Origin: Bacteroidia bacterium
GTDB lineage: Bacteria; Bacteroidota; Bacteroidia; 2-12-FULL-35-15
DNA length: 43,557 nt
Direction: 5' to 3'
Assembly: GCA_020051175.1 (NCBI GenBank)
Contig: JAGVJJ010000004.1
Span: forward strand, 1 to 43,557
In this document: one piece after another, positions 1 to 7,980 of the stretch
Numbering within the stretch: the first letter of the stretch is position 1
Layout: every line of letters starts with the position of its first letter
Notes under the pieces: generated by a model
Seen by the model: only the letters and a program-made list of their open reading frames with translations
Told to the model about the DNA's origin: nothing
Database searches by the model: none
Made by a program: the position numbers and the translations under genes

Positions 1-1
1 C

Positions 2-3000
2 ACAAACGCCCCCGCTCAAAAGCTAACCGTACAGGACGGAAATGTTTTGTTAACATCCCCGGCCAGTGGCTCGCCCACCGTTTCATTAGCCGGAGATGCC
101 GGTATTGCCCTTGAAGGATTAAATATCCGGTTTTCCAATTCAACAGACAATATTACTTTTGACCAGGTTTCGAACAATGCAGCTGCCGGTATGTTTTTCA
201 GAAACAGAACAGCCGGTACTCCTTTAAATACCTTATCGCTGGTGAATGGCAATGTGGGCATAAACATAGTTAATCCTTCATCTCTGCTGCATACGGTTGC
301 ATCGGGTGCCAAAACTACTTCTTATATCGGGCATGAATTAACCAGCACTGCTACATCATCCACTGCCTCTGTCAGAAAAACGGCTGTAGATATACAGTCC
401 ACCGGAACATGGAACGGCAGCGGTGCAGCAAATGTTGGGCTGAATGTAAATGTAAGTGGTGGTACAAACAATTACGCAGCAACATTCCAGGGGGGTAACG
501 TGGGTGTGGGTACAGCTACCCCAACAATGAACCTTGAGATAAATACCACAGCTTCGTCACCAACATCCAATATAGGTGGCAACAGCGGTTTGCGTTTTAC
601 AGACCTTACTTCCAGCACGGTTGCTGGTGCGGGCAATGGTAAAGTACTTACGGTTAATTCAAGTGGGGATGTATTTCTCACAACTGATGCGGGGGCCAGT
701 GGCACAACGGGAGCTACGGGGACAACAGGCAGTACTGGTGCTACCGGATATACAGGTTCAACCGGGGCAACCGGAGCAACGGGTATTGTAGGTAGAACAG
801 GGACAACAGGTAGTACAGGCAGCATTGGTGCATCTGGTACAACCGGAAACAATGGGGTTACCGGAACGACTGGTAGTATAGGTGCCACAGGAAATAATGG
901 TATAACAGGTCAGACAGGCGCAACAGGGGGTACTGGTAATACAGGAAACACAGGAGCGGTTGGTTCAACCGGAAATACTGGTGTTACAGGCAGTACAGGT
1001 GTTGCAGGTTCTATAGGAAGTACAGGAAGCACGGGGGCTTCGGGGAACAATGGTACTACAGGCTTTACAGGAAATACAGGAAGCAGCGGTGCTACTGGCT
1101 CTATTGGAAACACCGGAAGCACAGGTGCGATAGGGAATACAGGAAACACTGGTGCTGCTGGTTCTGTTGGAAACACAGGGAGCACAGGTGCGATAGGAAA
1201 CACGGGAAATAGTGGTGCTACAGGTTCTATTGGAAACACCGGAAGCACGGGTGTTACTGGAAATACAGGAAACATTGGTGCTACAGGTTCTATTGGAAAT
1301 ACCGGAAGTACCGGTGCTATAGGAAATACAGGAAATACAGGAGCTACTGGTTCCATAGGAAGTACCGGAAGTACTGGCGCTACTGGTGCTGGGTATACAG
1401 GTGCTACAGGTTCTAAAGGCGATGCCGGCAGTACAGGTGCTACCGGCAGCAATGGGGTTACAGGTGGAACTGGTGCGGGTTCAACGGGAGCTACAGGCGC
1501 TACTGGGCCCGAAGCAAGTATTATATCAGATGATTTTAACCCTAACGGAACGTTAACTATTGTAACCTCGGCTTCTTCCACAACTTCAACTAATGCCGCT
1601 TGGCTCACTATTGGTAATTTTGGAACTGTAGATGCAACTAACTATATAGGGACAAATGATAATGTGCCTTTTAATATACGTGTAAACAATCAAAGGGCAG
1701 GAAGAATAGGTTTGCCGGCAACGGGTGAGGTGTTTTTTGGTTATCAGGCCGGCAATAATAATGTGACAAATACCAATACTGGTATAGGTTTCCAGGCATT
1801 GTTTTCAGCCAATGGTGGAGATAATAATACGGCCATTGGGTTTCAGGCACTATTTTCGGACAACCTCGGTAATTTTAACACTGCCAGCGGGCATCAGGCA
1901 TTGTTCACAAACCAGGATGGTAGTAACAATACCGCTAATGGATGGCATGCACTTTTTATGAATCAGACCGGAGGATCAAATACCGCAGTAGGTACTCAGG
2001 CATTAAATTCAAACATGAACGGTAGTTTCAATACAGCAACCGGGGCCGAGGCACTTTTTTCTAACCAAGGAGATTTTAACACCGCTAATGGCTTTCAGTC
2101 ATTACGACTAAATACAACAGGCCAGCAAAATGCGGCTACAGGTTCCTGGGCGCTGGAAAACAATGGATCCGGTAGCAACAACACAGCAAATGGGACCATG
2201 GCACTTCAGTGGAACACAACCGGTTCAAGAAATACGGCCTCTGGTTTCAGGTCGCTCCAAAATAATACTTCTGGTATTGAAAATGTAGCTGTAGGTACTG
2301 ATGCGTTGAACGCGAATACTACTGGTATTGGAAACACAGCTACAGGAACAAGAGCACTCATGCAAAATGTAACAGCCACTGGCAATACGGCCACCGGGTA
2401 TCAATCACTTGCTGCAAATACCACAGGGGCCTCGAATACTGCAACTGGTGGAAGCTCTCTTTTAGCAAACACCACAGGAAACGATAATACTGCTATGGGT
2501 GCGCAAACTTTACGCTCAAATACAACCGGAAATTCTAACGTTGCGGTCGGAAACAGGGCATTATTTTCAAACGTAACAAACAATTATAATACGGCAATAG
2601 GCTATAATGCTTATACTGTTGATAACAATGCAGAATATACCAATTCCACAGCTTTAGGCTTTGTATCTCCCATTACTGCCGATCACATGGTACAAATAGG
2701 AGATGTAAATAATATCACTAGCACTTTTGTGAATACGTATTCATTATCTGATAAACGAATTAAAAAAGATGTTTCAAATTTGAATGTTGGTTTGCAATTT
2801 ATACGGTTACTGCAACCTGTTACTTTCCATTTAGATGTGGATAGTGTAGCTTCTTTGTTTAACATTCCTGATAGCTTACGTTTGTTTGCTCAGGAAGCTG
2901 AAACCGGTGCGGTTTTACGTTCGGGGTTTATAGCACAATCAGTAGATTCGGCAGCTCAGGCAGTTGGTTATAACTTTAGCGGAGTTTTACACCCACAAAA

Positions 3001-5206
3001 TCCAAATGATTTTTACAGGTTGAGTTATGCAGATATGGTTGTGCCATTGGTAAAAGCCGTTCAGGAACTTGATTCCACCATCACTAATATAGACAGCACC
3101 GGCATCACCGCTACAGGCACCCCGATAATAAATACGCTCCCTAAATTCACAGGAAACACCACTATTGGTAATAGCCTGATAACAGACGATGGTACTCATG
3201 TCGGAATCAATACCGGAACATCAACTAACACTTTAGAAATTAATTCAGGTACAGCAGATGAAAGTGGTTTAACATTTACCAATCTTACGCTTTCGTCAAC
3301 TGCATTGTCTTCCAACGGACGGGTGTTAAGTGTAGATGCAGGTGGTAAAGTAATTATTACAGAGGGTACTGTAGGTGCTACGGGTGCAACGGGAAATACA
3401 GGTGCAGTTGGCGCAACGGGAGTAACCGGGGCAACCGGAGCAGATGGTACAACCGGAGCTACAGGAAATACAGGCGCTATGGGTGTAACCGGGGCAACCG
3501 GTGAAAATGGGAATACGGGCGTAACCGGAGCAACGGGTGCGGATGGTAATACTGGTGTTACAGGAGATGTTGGAGCAACAGGTGAAAATGGTGCAACAGG
3601 CGCTACCGGAAATACTGGTGCAACAGGCAGAACAGGGAATACCGGTGCAACAGGTGCTGATGGTGCCCTTACAGCATGGTCGAGAACCGGTAATGCGGGT
3701 ACGGTGGATGGTGTTAATTTTATTGGAACTACTGATGGAGCCCCATTAAATATACGTGTGGGTAACCAGCATGCGGGCCGTATTGATCAGAACATGTCCA
3801 ATGCTTTCTGGGGCTTCCAGGCTGGAAATCCAGGCATGGCTGGGGTGGATAATACCGTTGCGGGGACCTATGCCTTTACATCCAATACCACCGGAAGTGC
3901 GAATGTTGTCAATGGAAATTATGCTATGAATGCAAACTTAGATGGTATACGTAATACGGCCATTGGTTTTGCATCGCTTACAGCTAATACGAGTGGAAGT
4001 GAAAATACCGCGCTCGGAATGTTCGCCCTGGCTGGTAATACAGAGGGGACACAGAATACCGCCACAGGTAATGAGGCCTTGGCTGGGAACATTACTGGTA
4101 TCCACAACACCGCAAATGGTTATTATGCCCTGCATGATAATACTGTCGGGAACTTCAATACTGCTATAGGTTACGGGGCTGGTTATACAACCACAGGCAG
4201 CAATAATACCTTTATAGGTTATTTTGCAATTGGCAGTCCGGCACTTACAAATGCAACTGCAATAGGTTCCGGAACCCAGGTTACGGCCAGCAATAGCCTT
4301 GTTTTGGGTAATGGTGCAAATGTAGGTATTGGTGTGTCCGCGCCTACATATAAGCTGCACGTAAATGGAAACGTGAATGTAAACGGAACTTATTATCAGA
4401 ATAATTCGGTATTTACTTCTGACCAATTGTTTAAAACCTCAGTAGATACTATATCGGATGCAATGTTGTTGATTAACCAGTTAAAACCGCGCACATTCTA
4501 TTTTGATACCACCAATGTTTATGGCATGAACTTTAATTCCCAAAAGCAATATGGCTTGATTGCCCAGGATGTGGAGCAGTTATTGCCGGAGCTTGTTGAC
4601 ACCAGGAGCAAAGCTGCAACTTATGATACTGCCGGTGTATTGCTTACCCAGGGCGTGAATTACAAAACACTTAACTACAATGCGTTTACTGCAATCCTTA
4701 TAAAAGGTTTGCAGGAGCAAAACCAGGGAATGCAGCAACAGCAACAGCAGATAGACAGCCTTACTGCAAAAACACAGCAGCAGGATTCTATTAATGCTTC
4801 GCTACAGAATCAGCTAAACCAGTTAATGTCGATAGTAACCGGTTGTTGCAATGCCAATGAAAACCGTTCAATGCAGGTAAGCCCCTCCCCAGCCCTCCCC
4901 CAAGGGGAGGGAGCTGGACAGCTCAATATTGAATTAAGCAACAAAAATATTGTTGTTTTGAATCAGAATGTTCCTAATCCTTTTGCAGAGCAAACCACCA
5001 TTTCTTATTATTTGCCTGAAAGTGTGATACGGGCGCAGATTGTGTTTTTCGACCAGTCGGGTAAACTTATAAAGGCCGTTGACCTGCGAGAAAAAGGTAA
5101 AGGACAGCTGAACGTTTTTGCTAATGATTTAACGAATGGGATCTATACCTATTCCCTTATTGTAGACGGGCAAACGATGGAAACGAAAAAGATGGTGAAG
5201 CAGTAG
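2..5206 (+). CDS. Giant collagen-like / S74 tail-fibre-type surface protein with T9SS type A sorting domain (5' truncated)
   Basis: The frame is open from the first bases of the window, so the true start lies upstream; about 1,734 residues are visible. Order of parts: NVGIxxxxP head motifs; a Gly-X-Thr collagen-like tract (about bases 698-1507); a cap module (GTVD...NIRV.NQ.AGRI); roughly 14 repeats of the NTAxGxxAL type (about 1770-2640); a first S74 chaperone domain beginning SDKRIKK (2747) with a GFIAQ motif; then a second head, collagen tract (3365-3668), cap, NTAxG block and S74 domain (SDQLFK at 4418, [14 protein letters not shown]); a Gln-rich coiled coil; a Cys-Cys pair (4844-4849); and a T9SS type A tail ([10 protein letters not shown] ... 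KKMVKQ). S74 domains are known as intramolecular trimerisation chaperones of phage fibres. The protein is inferred to be a trimeric cell-surface fibre exported by T9SS. It carries an in-frame palindromic element at 4882-4918. Family call firm, function inferred. Confidence 0.9.
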   Translation, partial: TNAPAQKLTVQDGNVLLTSPASGSPTVSLAGDAGIALEGLNIRFSNSTDNITFDQVSNNAAAGMFFRNRTAGTPLNTLSLVNGNVGINIVNPSSLLHTVASGAKTTSYIGHELTSTATSSTASVRKTAVDIQSTGTWNGSGAANVGLNVNVSGGTNNYAATFQGGNVGVGTATPTMNLEINTTASSPTSNIGGNSGLRFTDLTSSTVAGAGNGKVLTVNSSGDVFLTTDAGASGTTGATGTTGSTGATGYTGSTGATGATGIVGRTGTTGSTGSIGASGTTGNNGVTGTTGSIGATGNNGITGQTGATGGTGNTGNTGAVGSTGNTGVTGSTGVAGSIGSTGSTGASGNNGTTGFTGNTGSSGATGSIGNTGSTGAIGNTGNTGAAGSVGNTGSTGAIGNTGNSGATGSIGNTGSTGVTGNTGNIGATGSIGNTGSTGAIGNTGNTGATGSIGSTGSTGATGAGYTGATGSKGDAGSTGATGSNGVTGGTGAGSTGATGATGPEASIISDDFNPNGTLTIVTSASSTTSTNAAWLTIGNFGTVDATNYIGTNDNVPFNIRVNNQRAGRIGLPATGEVFFGYQAGNNNVTNTNTGIGFQALFSANGGDNNTAIGFQALFSDNLGNFNTASGHQALFTNQDGSNNTANGWHALFMNQTGGSNTAVGTQALNSNMNGSFNTATGAEALFSNQGDFNTANGFQSLRLNTTGQQNAATGSWALENNGSGSNNTANGTMALQWNTTGSRNTASGFRSLQNNTSGIENVAVGTDALNANTTGIGNTATGTRALMQNVTATGNTATGYQSLAANTTGASNTATGGSSLLANTTGNDNTAMGAQTLRSNTTGNSNVAVGNRALFSNVTNNYNTAIGYNAYTVDNNAEYTNSTALGFVSPITADHMVQIGDVNNITSTFVNTYSLSDKRIKKDVSNLNVGLQFIRLLQPVTFHLDVDSVASLFNIPDSLRLFAQEAETGAVLRSGFIAQSVDSAAQAVGYNFSGVLHPQNPNDFYRLSYADMVVPLVKAVQELDSTITNIDSTGITATGTPIINTLPKFTGNTTIGNSLITDDGTHVGINTGTSTNTLEINSGTADESGLTFTNLTLSSTALSSNGRVLSVDAGGKVIITEGTVGATGATGNTGAVGATGVTGATGADGTTGATGNTGAMGVTGATGENGNTGVTGATGADGNTGVTGDVGATGENGATGATGNTGATGRTGNTGATGADGALTAWSRTGNAGTVDGVNFIGTTDGAPLNIRVGNQHAGRIDQNMSNAFWGFQAGNPGMAGVDNTVAGTYAFTSNTTGSANVVNGNYAMNANLDGIRNTAIGFASLTANTSGSENTALGMFALAGNTEGTQNTATGNEALAGNITGIHNTANGYYALHDNTVGNFNTAIGYGAGYTTTGSNNTFIGYFAIGSPALTNATAIGSGTQVTASNSLVLGNGANVGIGVSAPTYKLHVNGNVNVNGTYYQNNSVFTSDQLFKTSVDTISDAMLLINQLKPRTFYFDTTNVYGMNFNSQKQYGLIAQDVEQLLPELVDTRSKAATYDTAGVLLTQGVNYKTLNYNAFTAILIKGLQEQNQGMQQQQQQIDSLTAKTQQQDSINASLQNQLNQLMSIVTGCCNANENRSMQVSPSPALPQGEGAGQLNIELSNKNIVVLNQNVPNPFAEQTTISYYLPESVIRAQIVFFDQSGKLIKAVDLREKGKGQLNVFANDLTNGIYTYSLIVDGQTMETKKMVKQ
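1070..1384 (+). repeat. 63-bp tandem repeat, 5 units, coding a 21-residue collagen-like super-repeat
   Basis: Inside the first Gly-X-Thr tract seven triplets recur as a block ([21 protein letters not shown] with small changes) five times in register. At DNA level this is a 63-bp period, which indicates recent unequal duplication within the collagen-like tract. Confidence 0.85.
4882..4918 (+). repeat. GC-rich palindromic (REP-like) element inserted in frame inside a CDS
   Basis: The sequence has an 8-bp perfect stem (4893-4900 with 4904-4911) and a CAA loop, preceded by a second C-rich half. It matches in layout the intergenic elements at 14530, 14626 and 39365. Here it is read through as [13 protein letters not shown] in the linker between the coiled coil and the T9SS tail. 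Confidence 0.75.
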
Positions 5207-5424
5207 TAGTTATTGGTTATCGGTGATTAAGTTATCGGTTATTAGTTATTGGGTTATTAGGTGTTTTACTTTTAACTCAATAATTCTGAAATTTGGTTAT
5301 TGGTTATTAAGTTATTGGGTGGTTTGCTTTTAACTCAATAACTGATAACGAATAACTGATAACGAATAACCCAATAACCCAATAACCCAATAACCCAATA
5401 ACCCAATAACCCAATAACTCTGAC
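5207..5424. repeat. AATAACCC minisatellite and inverted GGTTATT repeats between convergent genes
   Basis: Six perfect tandem copies of the 8-mer AATAACCC occupy 5365-5412, followed by a one-mismatch copy. The left half (5210-5320) is built of the complementary GGTTATTGG-type words, so the gap can fold into long AT-rich hairpins. It separates the 3' ends of the fibre gene and nadB and may act as a terminator for both. No gene is seen in it. Confidence 0.85.
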
Positions 5425-6984
5425 TCACCTCGGATAATTTACCGTATAATGCAGCCCCCGGCTTTCCTTACGTGCGCGGGCGTGTTTGATAATAATATAA
5501 GCCACATTTATCAGGTTGCGCAATTCACAGAGCTTTGGTGAAATAGTTGTTTTCAAGTAAAGCGCCTCATTCTCTTTGTAGAGGATTTCAAGCCTGTCGA
5601 AAGCGCGCTGCAAGCGCAAATCGGAGCGTACAATTCCGACATAATACGTCATGATTGCCTGCACCTCGCGCAGTGTTTGGGTAAGCAATACCATTTCTTC
5701 CGGATGGTGTGTGCCTTCTGCATCCCAATCAGGGATATTTTCGCAGTGACTTACAAATTTAATTTTTTCAATAGAATCATGAGCAGCATGGTGCGCATAA
5801 ACCACGGCTTCCAGCAGGGAGTTGGATGCCAGGCGGTTGGCCCCGTGCAAGCCTGTAGAGGAGCATTCGCCAATGGCATACAGGTTTTGAATGGAACTCC
5901 TACCTTTTTTATCCACTTTTATACCTCCGCACATATAGTGGGCAGCGGGTACTACTGGGATATAATCCTGCAACATATCAATTCCCATACTGAGGCATTT
6001 CTGATAGATATTCGGAAAGTGCTTTATGACCTCTTCTTTATTTAAATGGCGGCAATCCAGGTAAACAAAATCTTCACCACGGATTTTCATTTCATTGTCA
6101 ATGGCTCTCGCAACAATATCACGCGGTGCAAGCGAACCCCGCGGATCGTACTTGTGCATAAACTCTTTGCCGTCAATTGTTTTCAGCACGCCTCCTAAGC
6201 CTCGTACAGCTTCAGAAATAAGAAATGAGGGCTTTTCACCCGGATTGTAAAGCGAAGTAGGGTGGAACTGGTAAAACTCCATTCCTTCCACCTGTCCTTT
6301 GGCCCGGTATACCATAGAAACCCCATCGCCTGTGGCTATAGAAGGGTTGGTGGTGGTAGAGTATACGTTGCCAGCCCCCCCTGTTGCCATTAGCGTAATT
6401 CGGGCCAGTATGGTTTCTATTTCTTTAGTGTGAAGGTTTAAAACATAAGCACCGTAGCATTCAATACCCGGTGTTTTACTGTTCACCTCAATACCCAAAT
6501 GATGTTGCGTAAGAATATCAATTGCAAAATGATGATCCAGTATTTCAATATTCGGATGCTTGTGCACAGCGGCAAGCAATGCCCGTTCAATCTCAAAGCC
6601 TGTATTGTCTTTGTGGTGCAGGATGCGGTGTTCTGAGTGCCCTCCTTCTTTTGCGAGATCATATTCACCTGTTTCTGTCTTGTCGAAATTTGCGCCCCAT
6701 TCAATCAGCTCGTGGATACGTTCTGTAGATTCAGTAATCACCATCCTCACCACCTCTTCGTTGCAAATACCATCTCCTGCAATAAGGGTATCTTTAATGT
6801 GCTTTTCGTAAGAATCGGGCTGGTACATTACGGCAGCAATGCCGCCTTGTGCATATTTTGTATTGCTCTCATCTTCGTTGGCCTTGGTAATCATATATAC
6901 CTTACCAAAAGGGGCTACCTTTAAAGCATAGCTAAGTCCGGCAATTCCCGAGCCTACAATGAGAAAATCAACCTTTTTTGCCAT
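5425..6984 (-). CDS. nadB: L-aspartate oxidase
   Basis: This flavoenzyme oxidises L-aspartate to iminoaspartate, the first step of de novo NAD synthesis, before quinolinate synthase NadA. At 519 residues it is of normal length. The N-terminus carries the FAD-binding GSGIAGLS loop (residues 11-18), followed by TKYAQGGIAA, the substrate-site HPTSLY (about residue 241), EAVRGLGG, CGGIKVD, and the C-terminal FAD segment GLHGANRLASNSLLE (about 378). A helical C-terminal domain ends in the usual RGLHYTVNYP. The ATG at 6984 is directly before MAKKVDFLIVG, so the start is secure. No nadA or nadC is present here, so it stands apart from the rest of the pathway. It is divergent from the Nfu gene, and both of its flanks hold short repeats. 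Confidence 0.97.
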   Translation of the reverse strand: MAKKVDFLIVGSGIAGLSYALKVAPFGKVYMITKANEDESNTKYAQGGIAAVMYQPDSYEKHIKDTLIAGDGICNEEVVRMVITESTERIHELIEWGANFDKTETGEYDLAKEGGHSEHRILHHKDNTGFEIERALLAAVHKHPNIEILDHHFAIDILTQHHLGIEVNSKTPGIECYGAYVLNLHTKEIETILARITLMATGGAGNVYSTTTNPSIATGDGVSMVYRAKGQVEGMEFYQFHPTSLYNPGEKPSFLISEAVRGLGGVLKTIDGKEFMHKYDPRGSLAPRDIVARAIDNEMKIRGEDFVYLDCRHLNKEEVIKHFPNIYQKCLSMGIDMLQDYIPVVPAAHYMCGGIKVDKKGRSSIQNLYAIGECSSTGLHGANRLASNSLLEAVVYAHHAAHDSIEKIKFVSHCENIPDWDAEGTHHPEEMVLLTQTLREVQAIMTYYVGIVRSDLRLQRAFDRLEILYKENEALYLKTTISPKLCELRNLINVAYIIIKHARARKESRGLHYTVNYPR

Positions 6985-7012
6985 ATCTGCTATTACGAAA
7001 CTTTTTAGTTGT

Positions 7013-7112
7013 TAAGCTGTTCAATTGCTTAATTGTTCAACTATTTTATTTAGGTAAAGTCAAATAATAAAAACCAACTTCCAATTGCTTTTTGCCAATT
7101 GCCAATTGCCAA
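7013..7112. repeat. Short AT-rich repeats (GCCAATT, GTTCAATTG words) upstream of nadB
   Basis: TGCCAAT occurs three times in tandem near 7092-7112 after an extra CCAATTGC. To the left, 7013-7047 reads as a near-palindrome built of GTTCAATTG and CTTAATTG words. The block lies in the divergent promoter region of nadB and the Nfu gene. It resembles the repeat block on the other side of nadB in style but not in sequence. Confidence 0.6.
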
Positions 7113-7201
7113 CTTTTTATTCTTATCTTTACATCAGCAAAATTAAGAATAGATTTTGTAAATGTTGGATTTTTGGATCCTTAATAATTAAGCCGATAAA
7201 A

Positions 7202-7825
7202 ATGAGTTTATTAATAAGAAAACCAGTTGTTATATATGCTGAAGGAACTCCCAATCCTTCATCCATGAAATTTGTAGCCAACCAGCTGCTCGTGGAAAAT
7301 GGGGCAACGGCACAATACCTCTCAAAACAGGAAACCCAGGGCGCGCCACTTGCTGCGAAACTGTTTGAGTTCCCCTTTGTAAAGGCTATTTTTATGGCGA
7401 GCAATTTCGTTACAGTTTCAAAAACAGATAATGTACAGTGGGAAGAAGTCATCCATGAGCTGCGTGATTTTATTCGTGTGTACATCAGCGAAGGCAAACC
7501 CATCATTACCGAATTGCCAAAAACCGAAATGCCTGTTGACAATACTTTCAAAGCTAAAAAAGAAGTATTTACAGAGCACAGTGCTCCTTCTACTGAAGCG
7601 GAGGCTAAAATTGTGGAGGTGCTGGAACAGTATATCCGTCCTGCCGTGGAGAGTGACGGTGGAAGTATTACTTTTAAAAGCTTTAATGAGGGTATAGTAA
7701 CTGTTCAGATGCGTGGCGCCTGCAGTGGATGCCCTTCGTCTACGCTTACCTTAAAAGCAGGAATTGAAGCTTTGCTGAAGCGCATGGTTCCGGGTGTAAA
7801 TGAGGTTGTTTCTGAAGCACTATAG
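7202..7825 (+). CDS. NifU/Nfu-family iron-sulfur cluster scaffold protein
   Basis: Nfu proteins carry a nascent Fe-S cluster and pass it to apo-enzymes in the cytoplasm. The 207-residue product has an N-terminal Nfu_N domain starting with EGTPNPSSMKF (about residues 10-100) and a C-terminal NifU domain (about 130-205) with the cluster-binding Cys174-x-x-Cys177 in GACSGCPSS and the following LKAGIEALL helix. The reading frame is open further upstream to 7085, but the family begins at MSLLIRKPVVIYAEGTPNP, so ATG 7202 is chosen; the upstream residues would run through intergenic repeats. A TATCTTTA sequence at 7124-7131 may be the -7 element. A terminator follows at 7856. Confidence 0.93.
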   Translation: MSLLIRKPVVIYAEGTPNPSSMKFVANQLLVENGATAQYLSKQETQGAPLAAKLFEFPFVKAIFMASNFVTVSKTDNVQWEEVIHELRDFIRVYISEGKPIITELPKTEMPVDNTFKAKKEVFTEHSAPSTEAEAKIVEVLEQYIRPAVESDGGSITFKSFNEGIVTVQMRGACSGCPSSTLTLKAGIEALLKRMVPGVNEVVSEAL

Positions 7826-7855
7826 TTTTTGCTTTCGGCATAACTGGTTGATAGT

Positions 7856-7886
7856 CAACAATTTTTAATTGTTGGTTTGGCTTTCT
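7856..7886 (+). terminator. Hairpin terminator after the Nfu gene
   Basis: CAACAATT (7856-7863) pairs with AATTGTTG (7867-7874) around a TTT loop, followed by a T-rich stretch. The stem is AT-rich, so it is weak but well placed, 30 bases after the stop. Confidence 0.5.
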
Positions 7887-7916
7887 TTTTCAAAACTCAT
7901 TTTTTTGCCAGAAAAA

Positions 7917-7946
7917 TTTGAATGTATAAAAATTTTACTACTTTTA
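7917..7946 (+). promoter_or_regulatory. Candidate promoter of the PKD/SprF/PorE-like operon
   Basis: TTTG at 7917-7920 and TACTTTTA at 7939-7946 (7 of 8 to TAnnTTTG) are 18 bases apart, close to the spacing of the Bacteroidota primary-sigma promoter. It lies about 35 bases before the ATG at 7981. Confidence 0.45.
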
Positions 7947-7980
7947 CGCGTCAATTTAGTGCGAAAAATAAAAAAGCTGA

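Noticed and set aside
472..1608. Long minus-strand open frames rich in Pro-Val ([10 protein letters not shown] type) opposite the collagen-like tract.
   Set aside because: They are the mirror of Gly-X-Thr codons on the plus strand, which cannot give stop codons in that frame; no start signal or homology.
3938..4426. A 162-codon minus-strand frame opposite the second NTAxG repeat block.
   Set aside because: Repeat-driven antisense frame; the plus-strand repeats explain it.
1..5206. The giant S74 fibre gene as part of a prophage.
   Set aside because: It ends in a T9SS sorting domain and no phage structural, lysis or integration genes are in the window; it is a chromosomal surface protein.
5365..5420. 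AATAACCC tandem repeats as a CRISPR array.
   Set aside because: The repeats are directly adjacent 8-mers with no spacers, and no cas genes are present.
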